Shown here piece by piece: positions 9,829 through 20,218 of a DNA stretch of 64,000 bases. A program made the position numbers and the translations under genes. The stretch covers positions 310,001 to 374,000 of the forward strand of contig OZ345376.1 of assembly GCA_977006965.1 (NCBI GenBank), written 5' to 3'. Position 1 is the stretch's first letter. Every line of letters starts with the position of its first letter. Origin of the DNA: Phymatolithon calcareum. Lineage: Eukaryota; Rhodophyta; Florideophyceae; Hapalidiales. The notes beneath the pieces were generated by a model that saw only the letters and a list, made by a program, of their open reading frames with translations, was not told the origin of the DNA and ran no database searches.

Positions 9829-10632
9829 TTTCTTCCATTATATCCTATCGTTTGCGACTTTCACGTCTCGTCCAGGTACTTCACCAAAGAGTGATTCTGG
9901 CGTTGGCCTGACGCATAGTAGCAGCACCTGGCGGACCAGGCGGCCAAATGGTTCAAGATCACGTTAGTTGCTCCAGCTACTTTCCATTCTTCGTGGCTAG
10001 TCAATACTAATCAAGAACATGCTAGTAGAGTGCATACAGCTCTGAAGTTGAAAGTCGAGTCGAAAGCCTTCACATGGAGCAGAGAGGTACAGTATGTTGG
10101 TGAAAACATGGTGAAGAAGAGCTGGTATTCATTACTGAACGTGATGTGCGTTCGTAGCGGTCCCTTGCAATTATGAGAAGCGTTAAGATGGAGGTCAATG
10201 GAGGTGAGTGAATGTGCAGCAGTGGAAGATCGTTTGGCTGTCATGTAGACAGAAGTGAGGTGTGAAAATGAGACGTAGACATGTCAGAAGCGAGCTGGTT
10301 GGGGTTGCAAGAGAGACGCACGTTTGAGACGCAATGCGCAACCTATTGCATACAAGCACTCTCCTCTGATAAAAATGAGTAAATAAACACGAAGACAAAA
10401 GTCACTCTTTCCTTTCCGCACCGACAGAGGCAAAACAAGGATTGGATTTGATTTTTGTTAAGTGAATCTCCCTTTGTCAATTATTATTGCACTTGAGAGA
10501 CTTACGAAGAGGCAAAACAAGGAAGGCCAAGGTGCTCACCAAATTATGATTTATGTTCAGTATGTGAGCTATCCTTCGCACGACAATCAGCAGCACTGCA
10601 GCGCATCCCCTACCTAAACAGCTTCTTCGCCT
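9829..10632. other. Left flank of the host island, with one dispersed repeat
   Basis: There is no convincing gene. Overlapping minus frames (10011-10398) lack motifs. A dispersed repeat at about 10436-10505 (GGATTTGATTTTTG, then TTGCACTTGAGAGACTT) also occurs at 25415-25490 and, inverted, at about 30790-30880. Confidence 0.45.
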
Positions 10633-11463
10633 TCACAAGCTCCGCGGACACGGCCCAGACTGCCCATCTCCCAATGCGCACCGCCCATTCAAACAAATCC
10701 CCGACTTACAATTCTGATCTGCACTGCACTTCTCACAATGCCCGACCCTTCCCGGCAGCAACGGCCCCTTTCTCCCGAAGCACGTGACAATGGATCGGTC
10801 ACGAAGCAGTCCCGGGTAGATGCATTTGCGACTCCAACATTCCGCAGTACTGCATTCCCCGTCCGCTTCACATGCCGCGCACTGCACCTTCCCCGCCGGC
10901 GGCTGCGTCGGCAGTGGTACAAGCGGCAGCGGCAGGATGTCCACATCCGGTTCCAACGTCGCCTCCGTCAGTGCCTCGCAGCGCGCCTTCGACTCCGGCA
11001 GCCCCAGCCCGCCGTACAGGCACTGCTCGTCCTTGCAGAATGCCGTGACGCAGGCGTCGGCCGCTGTGCACGACGCGCATTCGGGTTGGAGGTTTTTGCG
11101 GGCAAGGCAACGTGCACGGCTTTGTTCCATCTCGTCCCCTTCCTCTATGCACATGCCAAGAATGCATGCTCCGGTTGCGCAGCCGGCAGCTGCGGTGTCA
11201 TTGCACACGTCGCATTCTTGAAGCAATCGTGGGGGAGTGGTGTTTTTGAAGCATCGTGCAAATGACTCCGGGTAGCCCAGCCCGCCGTAGAGACATGTCG
11301 ACCGGAAGCAGAACTCCGTGACGCAGGCGGACGAAGTGGCGAATGTGCACGGGTCGCACTCCGGGAGCTTTGGCGCTGGCGCGCCGCGCGCTTTGCAGAT
11401 GAGACAGAAAAGGAGGCACAGAGAGTTTACAACAGGAAGACAGGAGCGCTGCGATCGCGGCAT
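10633..11463 (-). CDS. Secreted cysteine-rich protein with five six-cysteine modules
   Basis: A 276-residue intact frame. Residues 1-28 form a signal peptide: basic start, hydrophobic core VVNSLCLLFCLIC, likely cut after ARG. Five repeated modules follow, each C-x2-C-x(5-7)-C-x4-C-x4-C-x(9-13)-C: residues 36-71, 84-119, 129-162, 195-228 and 243-272. A proline-rich linker (about 171-190) separates modules 3 and 4. Modules 1 and 3 share CLYGGLG-PES. There is no transmembrane segment after the signal, so an extracellular or cell-wall disulphide-rich protein is likely. Spacing resembles small disulphide domains, but I do not recognise the family. The neighbour at 11826-12155, on the same strand, uses the same module. 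The ATG at 11461-11463 is the first in frame and lies about 65 bases from a TATA-like box. Confidence 0.8.
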   Translation of the reverse strand: MPRSQRSCLPVVNSLCLLFCLICKARGAPAPKLPECDPCTFATSSACVTEFCFRSTCLYGGLGYPESFARCFKNTTPPRLLQECDVCNDTAAAGCATGACILGMCIEEGDEMEQSRARCLARKNLQPECASCTAADACVTAFCKDEQCLYGGLGLPESKARCEALTEATLEPDVDILPLPLVPLPTQPPAGKVQCAACEADGECSTAECWSRKCIYPGLLRDRSIVTCFGRKGPLLPGRVGHCEKCSADQNCKSGICLNGRCALGDGQSGPCPRSL

Positions 11464-11528
11464 GATGTCAGTTTGGGCACAAGGTTGGGATACCGTCCAG
11501 TGCAGTGCTCCGCTGCCGGGCGTCCGGG

Positions 11529-11536
11529 TTATAAAG
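11529..11536 (-). promoter_or_regulatory. Candidate TATA box for the five-module gene
   Basis: Minus-strand CTTTATAA lies about 65 bases upstream of the ATG at 11463, in otherwise GC-rich DNA. The position suits a TATA box with a short 5' UTR. Confidence 0.45.
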
Positions 11537-11825
11537 CGTTGGGAAGCAGCACAGATGAGAATGCATAGCGTTCAAACTCATTTTTGAAGTTGGGTCAAAA
11601 GTGAAGGGCGAGGAAGGTGATGACAATCGCTTGCTCGTATGACTGCGGTACGAGATAGGGCCAGTGAGACTCGGCAGGCGGGGAAGGCGACGAGAATTTC
11701 AGGAGATAGCTGGCCGAAGTGGACGGCCGCTTTTCATGGGCCGATTGGCAACGGGGTGCGGTTGCGCGGGGAAGAGCTCTGAAAAGCCGGAAAGCTTAGG
11801 ACAACGCGCGCACACGGAGAGCGTG

Positions 11826-12155
11826 CTACCGACGGGCCGGGAAGCATCGGTGGAGCGCTGCCGGGTCGACGCATTTGGATAGCACGCAGATGAGACCTGT
11901 TGCGCAGCCGGGGTCACACGGCCAGCATTCGTCGGCAAGTCCGCCCGGATGGGCGATGGGGAAACACTTTTTGCGAGACGCGTATTCGCGCCCGAAACGA
12001 AGGATGCACTTACCGTTCTCGCAGTTCAGTGTGGAGCACTCAGAACTTTTCGTGCAAGCGCCGCACTCCTCCACGCCGAAGCGGTAGCGCGTCGGCTCTC
12101 CCAGCACATGCGGGAGTAGGAGCGTCAGGAAGACTGCCGCGAGGTAGGGCTGCAT
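11826..12155 (-). CDS. Small secreted cysteine-rich protein with two six-cysteine modules
   Basis: A 109-residue intact frame. A signal peptide occupies about residues 1-19 (YLAAVFLTLLLPHVLG, cleavage before EP). Module 1 is C31-x2-C34-x5-C40-x4-C45-x4-C50-x13-C64, exactly the spacing of modules 3 and 4 in the next gene. Module 2 (C77, C80, C84, C90, C95, C104) is a variant with altered gaps. There is no other hydrophobic segment. It is probably an extracellular paralogue of 10633-11463, arranged head to tail with about 360 bases between them, pointing to tandem duplication. The start context CCGCCGCCATGC is a strong eukaryotic initiation context. The downstream neighbour's promoter lies in the gap. 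Confidence 0.75.
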   Translation of the reverse strand: MQPYLAAVFLTLLLPHVLGEPTRYRFGVEECGACTKSSECSTLNCENGKCILRFGREYASRKKCFPIAHPGGLADECWPCDPGCATGLICVLSKCVDPAALHRCFPARR

Positions 12156-12887
12156 GGCGGCGGGACGAGATGGACGGTGGAGACGGAGCGGCGATCGCGG
12201 AGTGGTCGAACGTGATGATGCGCTGGGCGGGTCGCTGAGAGGATGATTGCGCGCGGCACGGGGAGGACGTTAAGTGAGAGCTGGTTGAGAGGTGGTTCGG
12301 AGGGATCTTAAGTTATGTTTGCATAAATGTGGGCGTGTAGTTGGGGGAGGCGAGAGCGGTGACATTCCGTGGCGAGGATAGGAGGGGGAGCGGGGGGCGG
12401 GGGGCGGGGGAGAGGGAGGTGAATTCGTGTGAAGGGTGGCCGACACCAGGATGTTTGATATCGCGAAGGTGTAATTACATACGACAATCCGAAACGGGCA
12501 AAATGATGCACAGCCAATCGACGTGCGACTCTGTTGTCTGCATCTCAAGTGCATCGTGCAGTACTGTACAGCAACGGCGCTGTAAAATCGCGCATTGCAT
12601 CATACACTGTACAGTTCAGCGACACGGCTTTGGCTGCATGATGGTGATGGCGGACCAGGAACGGAGAGATGAAGTATTTGGGGAAAGTGCAGAATGCTGT
12701 GCAACATGATGCTCAGGGGAAGTGAAGTGAATACAACTCAGAGTCATCTCGTGACGTTGTAGTACACAGAAGTGTGCTTAACATGCACTAACTGCCGCTT
12801 GCCTGCTGCCCGCAACAGGACATTCAGAGTGCGTCATGCACGAATATACAGACCTGTAGATTATTCCTTTGTACTGTACGGTTATGT
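12156..12887. other. Upstream region of the cysteine-rich pair, G-rich
   Basis: On the minus strand this holds a pyrimidine-rich 5' leader and promoter region; a plus-strand G-rich run lies at 12387-12420. No TATA box is obvious. The open frames in it follow base composition and lack motifs. The right end abuts the copia LTR. Confidence 0.4.
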
Positions 12888-12997
12888 TGTCGGACAGCTG
12901 TCTTTTTCGATTGATAGCTGAGATTATGATCGACTTTGATTTGATTGTTGTGCTGGGTTTCTATGATTGTACAACTACTGTAGAGTTACATAGAACC
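12888..12997 (+). repeat. 5' LTR segment of the copia element
   Basis: Direct match to 21138-21242, starting TGTCGGACAGCTGTC and ending TAGAACC, with scattered substitutions. The LTR may extend further right; no primer-binding site is clear. Confidence 0.7.
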
Positions 12998-14202
12998 CTC
13001 TTCAATGTTAGTTGTAATTCGCCCAGTTGGACCGTTTGAGACTCTGTTGACTGTGCTAAAAGTCATCTGACGAGTGTCCAGCCGTCTAGATCGGGTAGAC
13101 GAATCGGAATAAATTGCTGTTGCACTTCTTGTGCCGCGGCAGTTCCCGACATTCCCACAACCCGAGCGCTGAACGACATTCCCGAATTAGTTCGCGCCCG
13201 GGATCGTCTGGCGCATAACACCGCATCTACCGCGCGCGTCCTCCCCGCTCTTCCGCGCGACCTGCCGCGCGTTCTATCCGCAAGCGCACGCGCGCCGTCA
13301 ACCGCCGGGCGGCGCAGCGTGGAAAAAAGTACTGAGTTTTTTTGGCCGCTTCCCGCGGCACACCGGGCCACCGCGGCATCCTGCCGGCATATTCGAGCTC
13401 TCTCCCCGGCTTTTCCTATTGTGGCCGCCGTCCTCCCCTGTTTTCCATTTGCGGCCATCGCCCTTGCTGAATGCAGCCGCCGTTTGAGAAGTTTTTACAC
13501 TATTGGTAGCGCCTTGCTGGTGGTGGTTGAGTGCGGACGCTACGCAATAATAGTGAGTTTTTTGGTCGTGTATAGTACCTCTTTAACTTAAGCTATCCTG
13601 TGGGATTCCTTAAGTTATCGAGTAGTATAGAGGCTGACTAAAATTTATTGCTCTATCGTACATCTATATCCACCACAGTGCACCCCGTATACAACGCTGT
13701 TCTGCACCGGGACCGACGACCGGTCTGTCCCATCGCCGACTCAGACTCGGACAGCGACCAAGGCGCACGTCACTCTCGCGCTAGCAGTGCCCGCGCTTAC
13801 GAGGCCCGTGATCCCCGCATAGAGCGCCACGTACGATACCTCCCGAAAATCGGGAGTGCTCCCCTTCGTGCGCCCGCGCCTCGAGCACCTACTCTCACCC
13901 TACGTGCTCCCGTTCCGTCCACTGTCCGGACGTTAATATTAACGCGACTCCGTTCCCTCCCCAATCACTACCAGTGCTACATACTGCAAGTGCGGCTGCA
14001 ATTCTGCGCGCTCGATTGCAGAGAGTGCTCGAGAGCTCTCAACTGGAAATGATCACATCTCCTTTTCGGCCTCTCCGAAAGCCCAACACATGGCGGCGGA
14101 CAATACACTCACACAAAGTCCTCGCGTCCGACAAGTGCTGGATAGCACGGTTCTCGACCCACGATTCATCCCCCGTTCTCGCCCTAAGCCAATTCGCGCA
14201 CT
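12998..14202 (+). other. Copia leader / possible rest of 5' LTR
   Basis: GC-rich sequence to about 13500, then a frame (13648-14052) with an acidic-serine stretch ADSDSDSDQG. No domain is recognised. It probably belongs to the 5' LTR, leader or N-terminal gag of the surrounding element. Confidence 0.3.
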
Positions 14203-14433
14203 TTGACAAGGGAGCCCCACGCTCGTGCGCTCCAGTCAAAAAATCAAAAGCGTTGTCCCGGTCCTCCGGAGTTCGTTCTAATCGCTGATCGACCGGAGCA
14301 CGCTGCAGATCCTAAGACCTTCGTTCGCAACGGACTCAACAGGTGTGCCCACTGCAATAAAGGTGGTCATAGCAGTACGTTCTCTAACCACCTGAACTCC
14401 CAGAAGCATATCGCCTGGATGTCCCGGTTTTAA
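14203..14433 (+). pseudogene. Zinc-finger fragment (BED-like spacing)
   Basis: A 76-residue frame ending in C48-x2-C51-x11-H63-x5-H69 (RCAHCNKGGH, then FSNHLNSQKH). The spacing is closer to BED-type transposase fingers than to a retroviral CCHC knuckle. It lies just before the first inserted solo LTR. It could be part of this element's gag or a remnant of a DNA transposon. The frame upstream is disrupted. Confidence 0.35.
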
Positions 14434-14522
14434 ACGTTCGAATCAGAGCTCTCCGGTCCAAGGTCCACCACAGCACCCTCCGCCGGATTTCTCGTCTGTC
14501 GCTATGGCTGGACAAACCAATA

Positions 14523-14914
14523 TGTTGGGGTTGTTAAACGCGCAAGTTGGCACACTGGCTGTGGTCGGGTTGTCCCCTGGAAAACGCAGAGGGCGCCGCG
14601 AAGCGGCGACCTTTATAGAACAAGAATTAGATACAAGGATGACTTGGCAGTATGAGAAATGGATCAATGGAAAACGCCACTGTAGTAATTAACGTGTAAG
14701 CAGTACAGTGTAAGCATCTGTAAGATGTAAGCAGCAGTCCTAGGGTGTGCCCTTGGTGATCCTTCATGATGTAAGGACACATCGTAACGTACGGTACTGT
14801 AATGACTGTAATGCTATTTGTAAGGGCTTGCTGTAAATGAAAGTTGTAATGACAATTTGAAGGGAGCTATTCTTATACGAAATGGAGCGTATTATAGTGG
14901 CGTTGGACGCCACA
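14523..14914 (+). mobile_element. Solo LTR, family R1, copy 1
   Basis: The unit begins TGTTGGGG and ends GACGCCACA, giving TG...CA ends. Its flanks CAATA and CGATA match at four of five bases, like a 5-base target duplication. Two more copies exist, at 16854-17261 (minus) and 46504-46887 (minus). All three share a short reading frame around QVGTLAVVG...MTWQYEK. It is inserted in the gag region of the copia element. Confidence 0.7.
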
Positions 14915-14945
14915 CGATACCGGGAACCAAGCAGACAACGCTGCT

Positions 14946-16480
14946 TTGAAGCCCTCAAGACCTATCATGGTGCTAAAAGAAACAGATAAGGAATTAGACG
15001 AATTGATGGAAATGTACTTAGCCAATATACCGGACACGAATTCTGCTGTCCTTCCACATCGGGAAGCCTTCGATCATGACATGATAAACAAACTGTCGTT
15101 ACCGAAGAAGACCCAGCTCCGGCTTTTTCTAAACACCAATGGCGGGATTTCCACCCTCTAGACCATACGTCGGTAGTGACAGTGCCGAACTAGATGCTCA
15201 AGTGAGAGCTACTACTGCAAGGGTGAAGCGCGTGGAAGAAGCGGTCGACAAATTGGCTGCCGTCATATCCGATAAAGCTGCAAGTTTGAGCTCCCCCGGA
15301 AAGGCATCGAACGCATCTCTGGCCGCACGATCCGGAGTACCTGCACCTACCACGGACCAGATACTAGCCGCTAATGCAGGAAACAAAGCTCCTGCTATCG
15401 GCCATAGAGCTGGAGACATCGTTCAGAACTCCAGGTATACACCAGGCGTCCTTTCTGGTACTCACTCTGATGTCTGCCGCCCTACCACTGCGAGTTTTAC
15501 TCCACTTGGTACAGTACCAGAGCTTCCTGCAATCCGTAGAAACCACTGCGACTTCTCCAACGCTTCTCAACCACTTAAGGCCTACAGCACTCCTCCCAAC
15601 ACTTCTTTGGTACTGGAGTCATGACAGAGAATTTAGCCTCTTATCACGAGACATACGTCTCTAAATGCCGCAGTCTCGGTCTGACGGAAAAATAAACCCT
15701 CGACAGTCTACAGGTTCTATTCAAACCGGGCAGTGCAGCTAGCATATTTTATAACAAGTATGTTTCTTAGGCAGGCATTCTCAATCTTGTACGACCGCTT
15801 TAAGTCTGCGGCGAGACGCTATCGGTTCCTCCAGCAATGGTCACATACCCTGCTCGACAATTACAAACCCCCTGGAAGTGATACGACGAATCAGTCAGCT
15901 CTCGTGGCATTGTGATAAGCATTTTCAAGGCTACAGCTTCAGCTCGGCTCGGAGTGTTCCACTGATACGCACCTTCGTGATGAAATTCAGCGAGCCGTAT
16001 CAGAGCAGCCGATCGCTACCTTCCCACCGTTAACTCCCGCTCGAAGTTCCCTGGATGTCCAAGAAGCTTGTGCAAGAGCCATCACAGAGATGGAAGATCA
16101 ACAGTGCCTTTTTAAAAGCGGAAATCACACAGTTTCCCCTTCTGTCAGCTATACCGACTACTGCTCGCATAGAACCGGCCTTCGCCAAAGAAGTTTCATA
16201 CAACGATAGCCGCACAGCGAATAGGCAACAGTTTTTCCACCCTCGGAATCAGTATGTACCGCCAGGATACTCTGCAAGGTTCAGAAATTATGTGGACTCA
16301 GAGGATAACACTGACCGTCCCAATATGGGGCATCCCTGCGTCAGAAGAGACAGCCGATGTCGATTTTTAAGCTCTTCTTCCGAGCCCCTGATGGCAGCAA
16401 TCCATTTAAAAACAGAATTCTTATGCTTTGTAGAGGGTGTCAATCGGAACGGCACTTCCTCCGCGATTGCGACAAAATAA
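14946..16480 (+). pseudogene. Copia gag-like region, frameshifted
   Basis: Several overlapping frames. One at 14946-15161 (ETDKELDELMEMYLANIPD) and one at 15139-15624 with a short heptad-like segment (LDAQVRATTARVKRVEEAVDKL, split here as LDAQVRATTARV and KRVEEAVDKL) fit a coiled-coil gag. A frame at 16055-16480 is low in motifs. No intact zinc knuckle is seen. I assign gag from its position ahead of protease and integrase, not from sequence identity. Confidence 0.45.
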
Positions 16481-16853
16481 GTCCCACCTCTATTGCAAAC
16501 TAAGTGAAGGCGGCGTTTTTAACGGAGTCCATAGAAGATAACTCGGATACTCTTGTGGCATTAGAAATCATTCAGGAATTTGATGATCACTCCTGGGAGA
16601 CGCTCCTCTGTTCGGTGAACGAACATGCACCAAACCCCAAACCCCTCGCCACTACCGACGCGATTCAGGGCAATAGCGCCTCAGCACTTCCAGGATTTTC
16701 CCAAACCAGCTCCGATGATGCTGCAAGGGAAATTCTGTTCTCCTTAGAGAAGAGCGAGGCGCTGAAGGGAACTATCCCCACTGAGCGCCTTTTCAAATCG
16801 CTTGCAGACATTTCCTTTCGGCACTCATTGACACATGACCGTCTAAAGGACTG

Positions 16854-17261
16854 TGTGGCGTCCAACGCCACTATCATACTCCAATACAAATAGCTCCCTT
16901 CAAATTGTCATTACAGCTTGCATTTACAGCAATCCCTTACACGTAGCATTAAATTCATTACAGTGCGGTAGGTTTCGATGCGTACTTACACCATGAAGGA
17001 TCACCAAGGGAAAACCCTAGAACCGCTGCTTACAGCGTACAGGTGCTTGCACTGTAAGCATTACAGCGGCGCCTGCGGCGGGCTAGGAAGCCGTGAAGCG
17101 GCTTCCAGATTCTTCCATTGATGCATTTCTCATATTTCCAAGTCATCCTGTGATTTAATTCTTTTTCCATAAAGGTCCCCGATTCGCGGCGCGCTCGGCG
17201 TATTGCCAGGGAACAACCCGACCACAGCCAGTGTGCCAACTTGTGCCTTTAACACCCCACA
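16854..17261 (-). mobile_element. Solo LTR, family R1, copy 2
   Basis: Ends TGTGGCGTCC and CCCCACA, flanked by a perfect 5-base duplication GACTG (16849-16853 and 17262-17266). It lies in the opposite orientation to copy 1 and so is a separate insertion, not its LTR partner. It contains the same short conserved frame as the other two copies. Confidence 0.8.
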
Positions 17262-17321
17262 GACTGCCCCATAGGAGGAGAGCCCTCGCTGCATGAAACT
17301 CTATTCGCTCGGCATGCAACC

Positions 17322-17640
17322 TTGAACAATTTTGAGGGTATTTGCATGTACAACGATGCTGAAATGAGTCTAGCCGGTCTTCCTGCATTCCTTCGTTATT
17401 GTGCTCATGCACACAGAGAACTAACTTTCTCCCCGAGCTTGGAGAGTTTTCGACCAGGTGGGGTCGTACATCCCAGTATGGGCAAGGTAATCATTCGCAT
17501 GCCTGTCGACCGTAACGGCAACTTCTTAGAGTACACTACCGACGTAATCGACCTCGATGTCCTTATACTCTTTGGACTAGACATGATGAAGGAGATCAAG
17601 TGGTACACCAACGAGGTCACCAACGAGTTCTCTTCCCAGT
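17322..17640 (+). pseudogene. Copia aspartic protease region
   Basis: The C-terminal half of this 106-residue frame reads GKVIIRMPVDRNGNFLEYT, then VIDLDVLILFGLDMMKEI. The segment ending in LFGLD is like the second half of copia-type retropepsins (the family's LLGLD box). The catalytic DSG/DTG motif is not visible in this frame, since the upstream part is cut by the solo LTR ending at 17261. The position just before integrase is as expected. Confidence 0.6.
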
Positions 17641-17699
17641 AGAACTCATATCTGAACGCCCCACTCATACTCAAAAAGGGACACCTGTATCTGGAATGG

Positions 17700-18665
17700 C
17701 CACAAAGCGTGGTTCTTTTCACCAGGATAGTGGTTACACTAATTCATCGCCGGTTCACACATCCCTACTCAGAGAAGCTATTCAACCTTCCAGCCGGACA
17801 ACCTATCACCGGACAATCGCCAAGTGCTAGAGTATATTGTAGCCCGCTGCAACTCCTGTCAACGCATGCCTCCGAAGTCATTTGTTTTCCAGGTTACGAT
17901 ACCTGAAAATATCGTCTTCAACCACGAAGTGTTAATAGATCTTATGTAGGTTTAACCACGTCCTCAAAGACCTGTGCTAGATGACGCCAATAGAGGTACG
18001 AGATTTTCATCCGCACGCTTTGTCACGAGAGAGTCAGCGGAAGGCATCTGGAATGCATTTGTAGAGTATTGGGTCACCATATACTTTGATTTTCCCAATG
18101 TAATCAACCACGACCAGGGCGCAGCCCTTGTAAGCCCTTTCAGTTTGGCATTATTCCCAAGGCTACTCTGACAGAGTCTCAAAACTCTTTAGGGGCCGGA
18201 AAGCACTATCACGCAACTCTTCACTTCTTCTATTAAAAATTGAAAATCGAGCAACCGAACCTCGAAAATGCTACTCGTCTCTCTATTGCTGTCCGTGGAT
18301 TGAAGAATACTGCAGGTCCAAACGGTGTTATGCCAACGTTGCTTGTGCTCGGCATGGTTCCTAAGCTCCCGAACGGTAGACTAGAACATTCTCCCCCATC
18401 TTAACGCGACCGATTTGCAGCCATTGAAAAGGCTACACACGAGATGGAGAGCATCGTCGTAGAACAGCGACTGAAGCTTGCAGAAAAATCCCTGATAAAG
18501 CCCATGAATTTGTTAGACGTTCATCAGGGATCTATGGTATTATTGTACCGCGAGAAGGCTAAGAAATGGGAAGGAACTTTCGAGATGGTCTCCTACGACC
18601 ACTATAAGACAGCCCTTCATCTCCATCAATGGGGAAGTGAAACCTTTCACGATCACTGCAATTAA
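17700..18665 (+). pseudogene. Copia integrase, broken
   Basis: An N-terminal HHCC-type zinc site is visible: HRRFTHPYSEKLF, then CNSCQRMP in a second frame. The catalytic core follows at 17974-18171: the first aspartate in LDDANRGTRFSSARFV, and INHDQGA as the second-aspartate block. The C-terminal part (18444-18665) reads YREKAKKWEGTFEMVSY. Integrase would insert the cDNA copy. At least three frame changes and stops make this one dead. Confidence 0.75.
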
Positions 18666-18979
18666 GCCGTATCTCACCGATCCTTCCACGAAATCAAATT
18701 CTGACACTCCATTTCAGGCCGTAGCGCAGAACAGAAAGATCTCCGAGACTCAGCCTTCACTCCCCTCTGCATCTGATCCGGAAACTGAAGCTATCGTTCA
18801 GCCAAACGATGTTAATTCAGGGATCTCTCCTTCTAACGACATTGCGGAAATGTTCAGTTTCATTTCAAACGGGGAAGGGAGAGACGATGAGTTCTCTTCG
18901 CCTTCCTGTGCAAGCGTGAAGCATGTTCTCGTAACTGATACATCTGATCCAAGCTTCCATGAAGCAGACATACCTTAAG

Positions 18980-19800
18980 TGAAGGGACTGCTTGAGAGAG
19001 GGGCACATATTGTTGTCCCCAAGTCTGCAGCTCTGCCAGACGCGACAATCCTCAAGTATGGCGTGATTAAAAACCTGAAGTTTGACGAGAAAAACAGGCC
19101 TACCTGCAAGTCGAGGCTATTTATCTAAGGATATAGGGACCCACTGAATTCCAGAGTAGTTACTGAAGCTCACACTATTCTTAAGACTTCAGAACGTATC
19201 ATCTGTGCCCTAAGCCAGGCCAACGGTTTTAAAATTTGGACCAGGGATTTTAAGAAGCGTTCGTTCAATCAGAGGGCGCACTTGACCGAGAGCTTTACAT
19301 TCAGCGCCCCTCAAAACTTGCCCTTCTGTCCCGCCTCGAGGAGCCTGTCAATTCGTTGTTTAAGGCTTTGAAGCCTCTGTATGGACTAACGACAGCTTCC
19401 GGTTTTCGGTGGCAAACTTTCAAGGGATACCATATGGAATTAGTTGGTATGTATTAGTCGGCAATGGATCCTTATCTCTTCTTCAAAAAAAGAGAACGAG
19501 AGTTTGATGCTATCGTAGGCACACTAGTCGACGACACCCTCGGCACTGGAACTGAGCTCTTTGCGCAGCTGGCAGAAACAGAGTCCGCGCGTTTTGATGT
19601 GAAAGACCAGGACGACTCTCTCCCTTTTAAGTTCTCTGGGTGTCTTTTAAAGAAGTGCGAAGGTCACCGAGCAGTGCACGTATATTGTCGAGCAAATACG
19701 TGGGATTTAGTCCAAGTTCATGATATTCTACGTGGACTACAACTGCAGACGTCCTTTGTTCGAGATACGCAACATTTATTGCGTTTATTGCCGTAGTATT
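18980..19800 (+). pseudogene. Copia reverse transcriptase, broken
   Basis: Pieces in several frames match the copia RT order. LLERGAHIVVPKSA lies at about 18985-19030, then KSRLFI, then SLYGLTTASGFRW near 19380, then DPYLFFK. The catalytic box appears as IVGTLVDDTLGTG (about 19510-19555), with LVDD in place of the usual YVDD. The frame 19464-19796 is open for 110 residues. Stops at about 19126 and 19456 break it. Confidence 0.75.
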
Positions 19801-20218
19801 CATTGCTCTGATTTCATATTAGTTGACTTCGTGTTCACTAGGAACACAAGTGTTTACCCAAGTTGGGTGACGAAATCAGCGTTACAGAAACGATATAAAA
19901 TCCTGCTGGGAGTTCCTGACCGAGAAGGAACCAGAGCATCAAGAAGAAAACCGAATTCTATCAAGAATTCGAGCTAGTGCGGCCAATAACGAACGCCGGA
20001 GTCGGTGTGTTCCACTCGTCGTGAACACAGCTATCGATTCATAGGCCCTTTTGGGCACTACAATCGTAGAACCCATTATCCTACAAAGATCCTGCTTCTG
20101 GTTGTGAATCTAGGACGACAATCACTGATACCATCCAAGTCATCTCGCCGTTTGGAAAGCTTGGCTTCGCTCGTTAGCAGGCTGATATTCGACCACGTCA
20201 TCTAGCCGTTTAGAAATT

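Noticed and set aside
10738-11265. Plus-strand 175-residue frame opposite the cysteine-rich gene
   Set aside because: It is the antisense of GC-rich coding DNA, has no start context or motif, and its length follows from codon bias of the real gene.
12341-12709. Plus-strand 122-residue frame near the G-rich tract
   Set aside because: Low-complexity G-rich translation over the promoter/leader of a minus-strand gene; no domain.
13063-13458. Minus-strand 131-residue arginine/alanine-rich frame
   Set aside because: Composition typical of a GC-rich shadow frame inside the copia LTR/leader.
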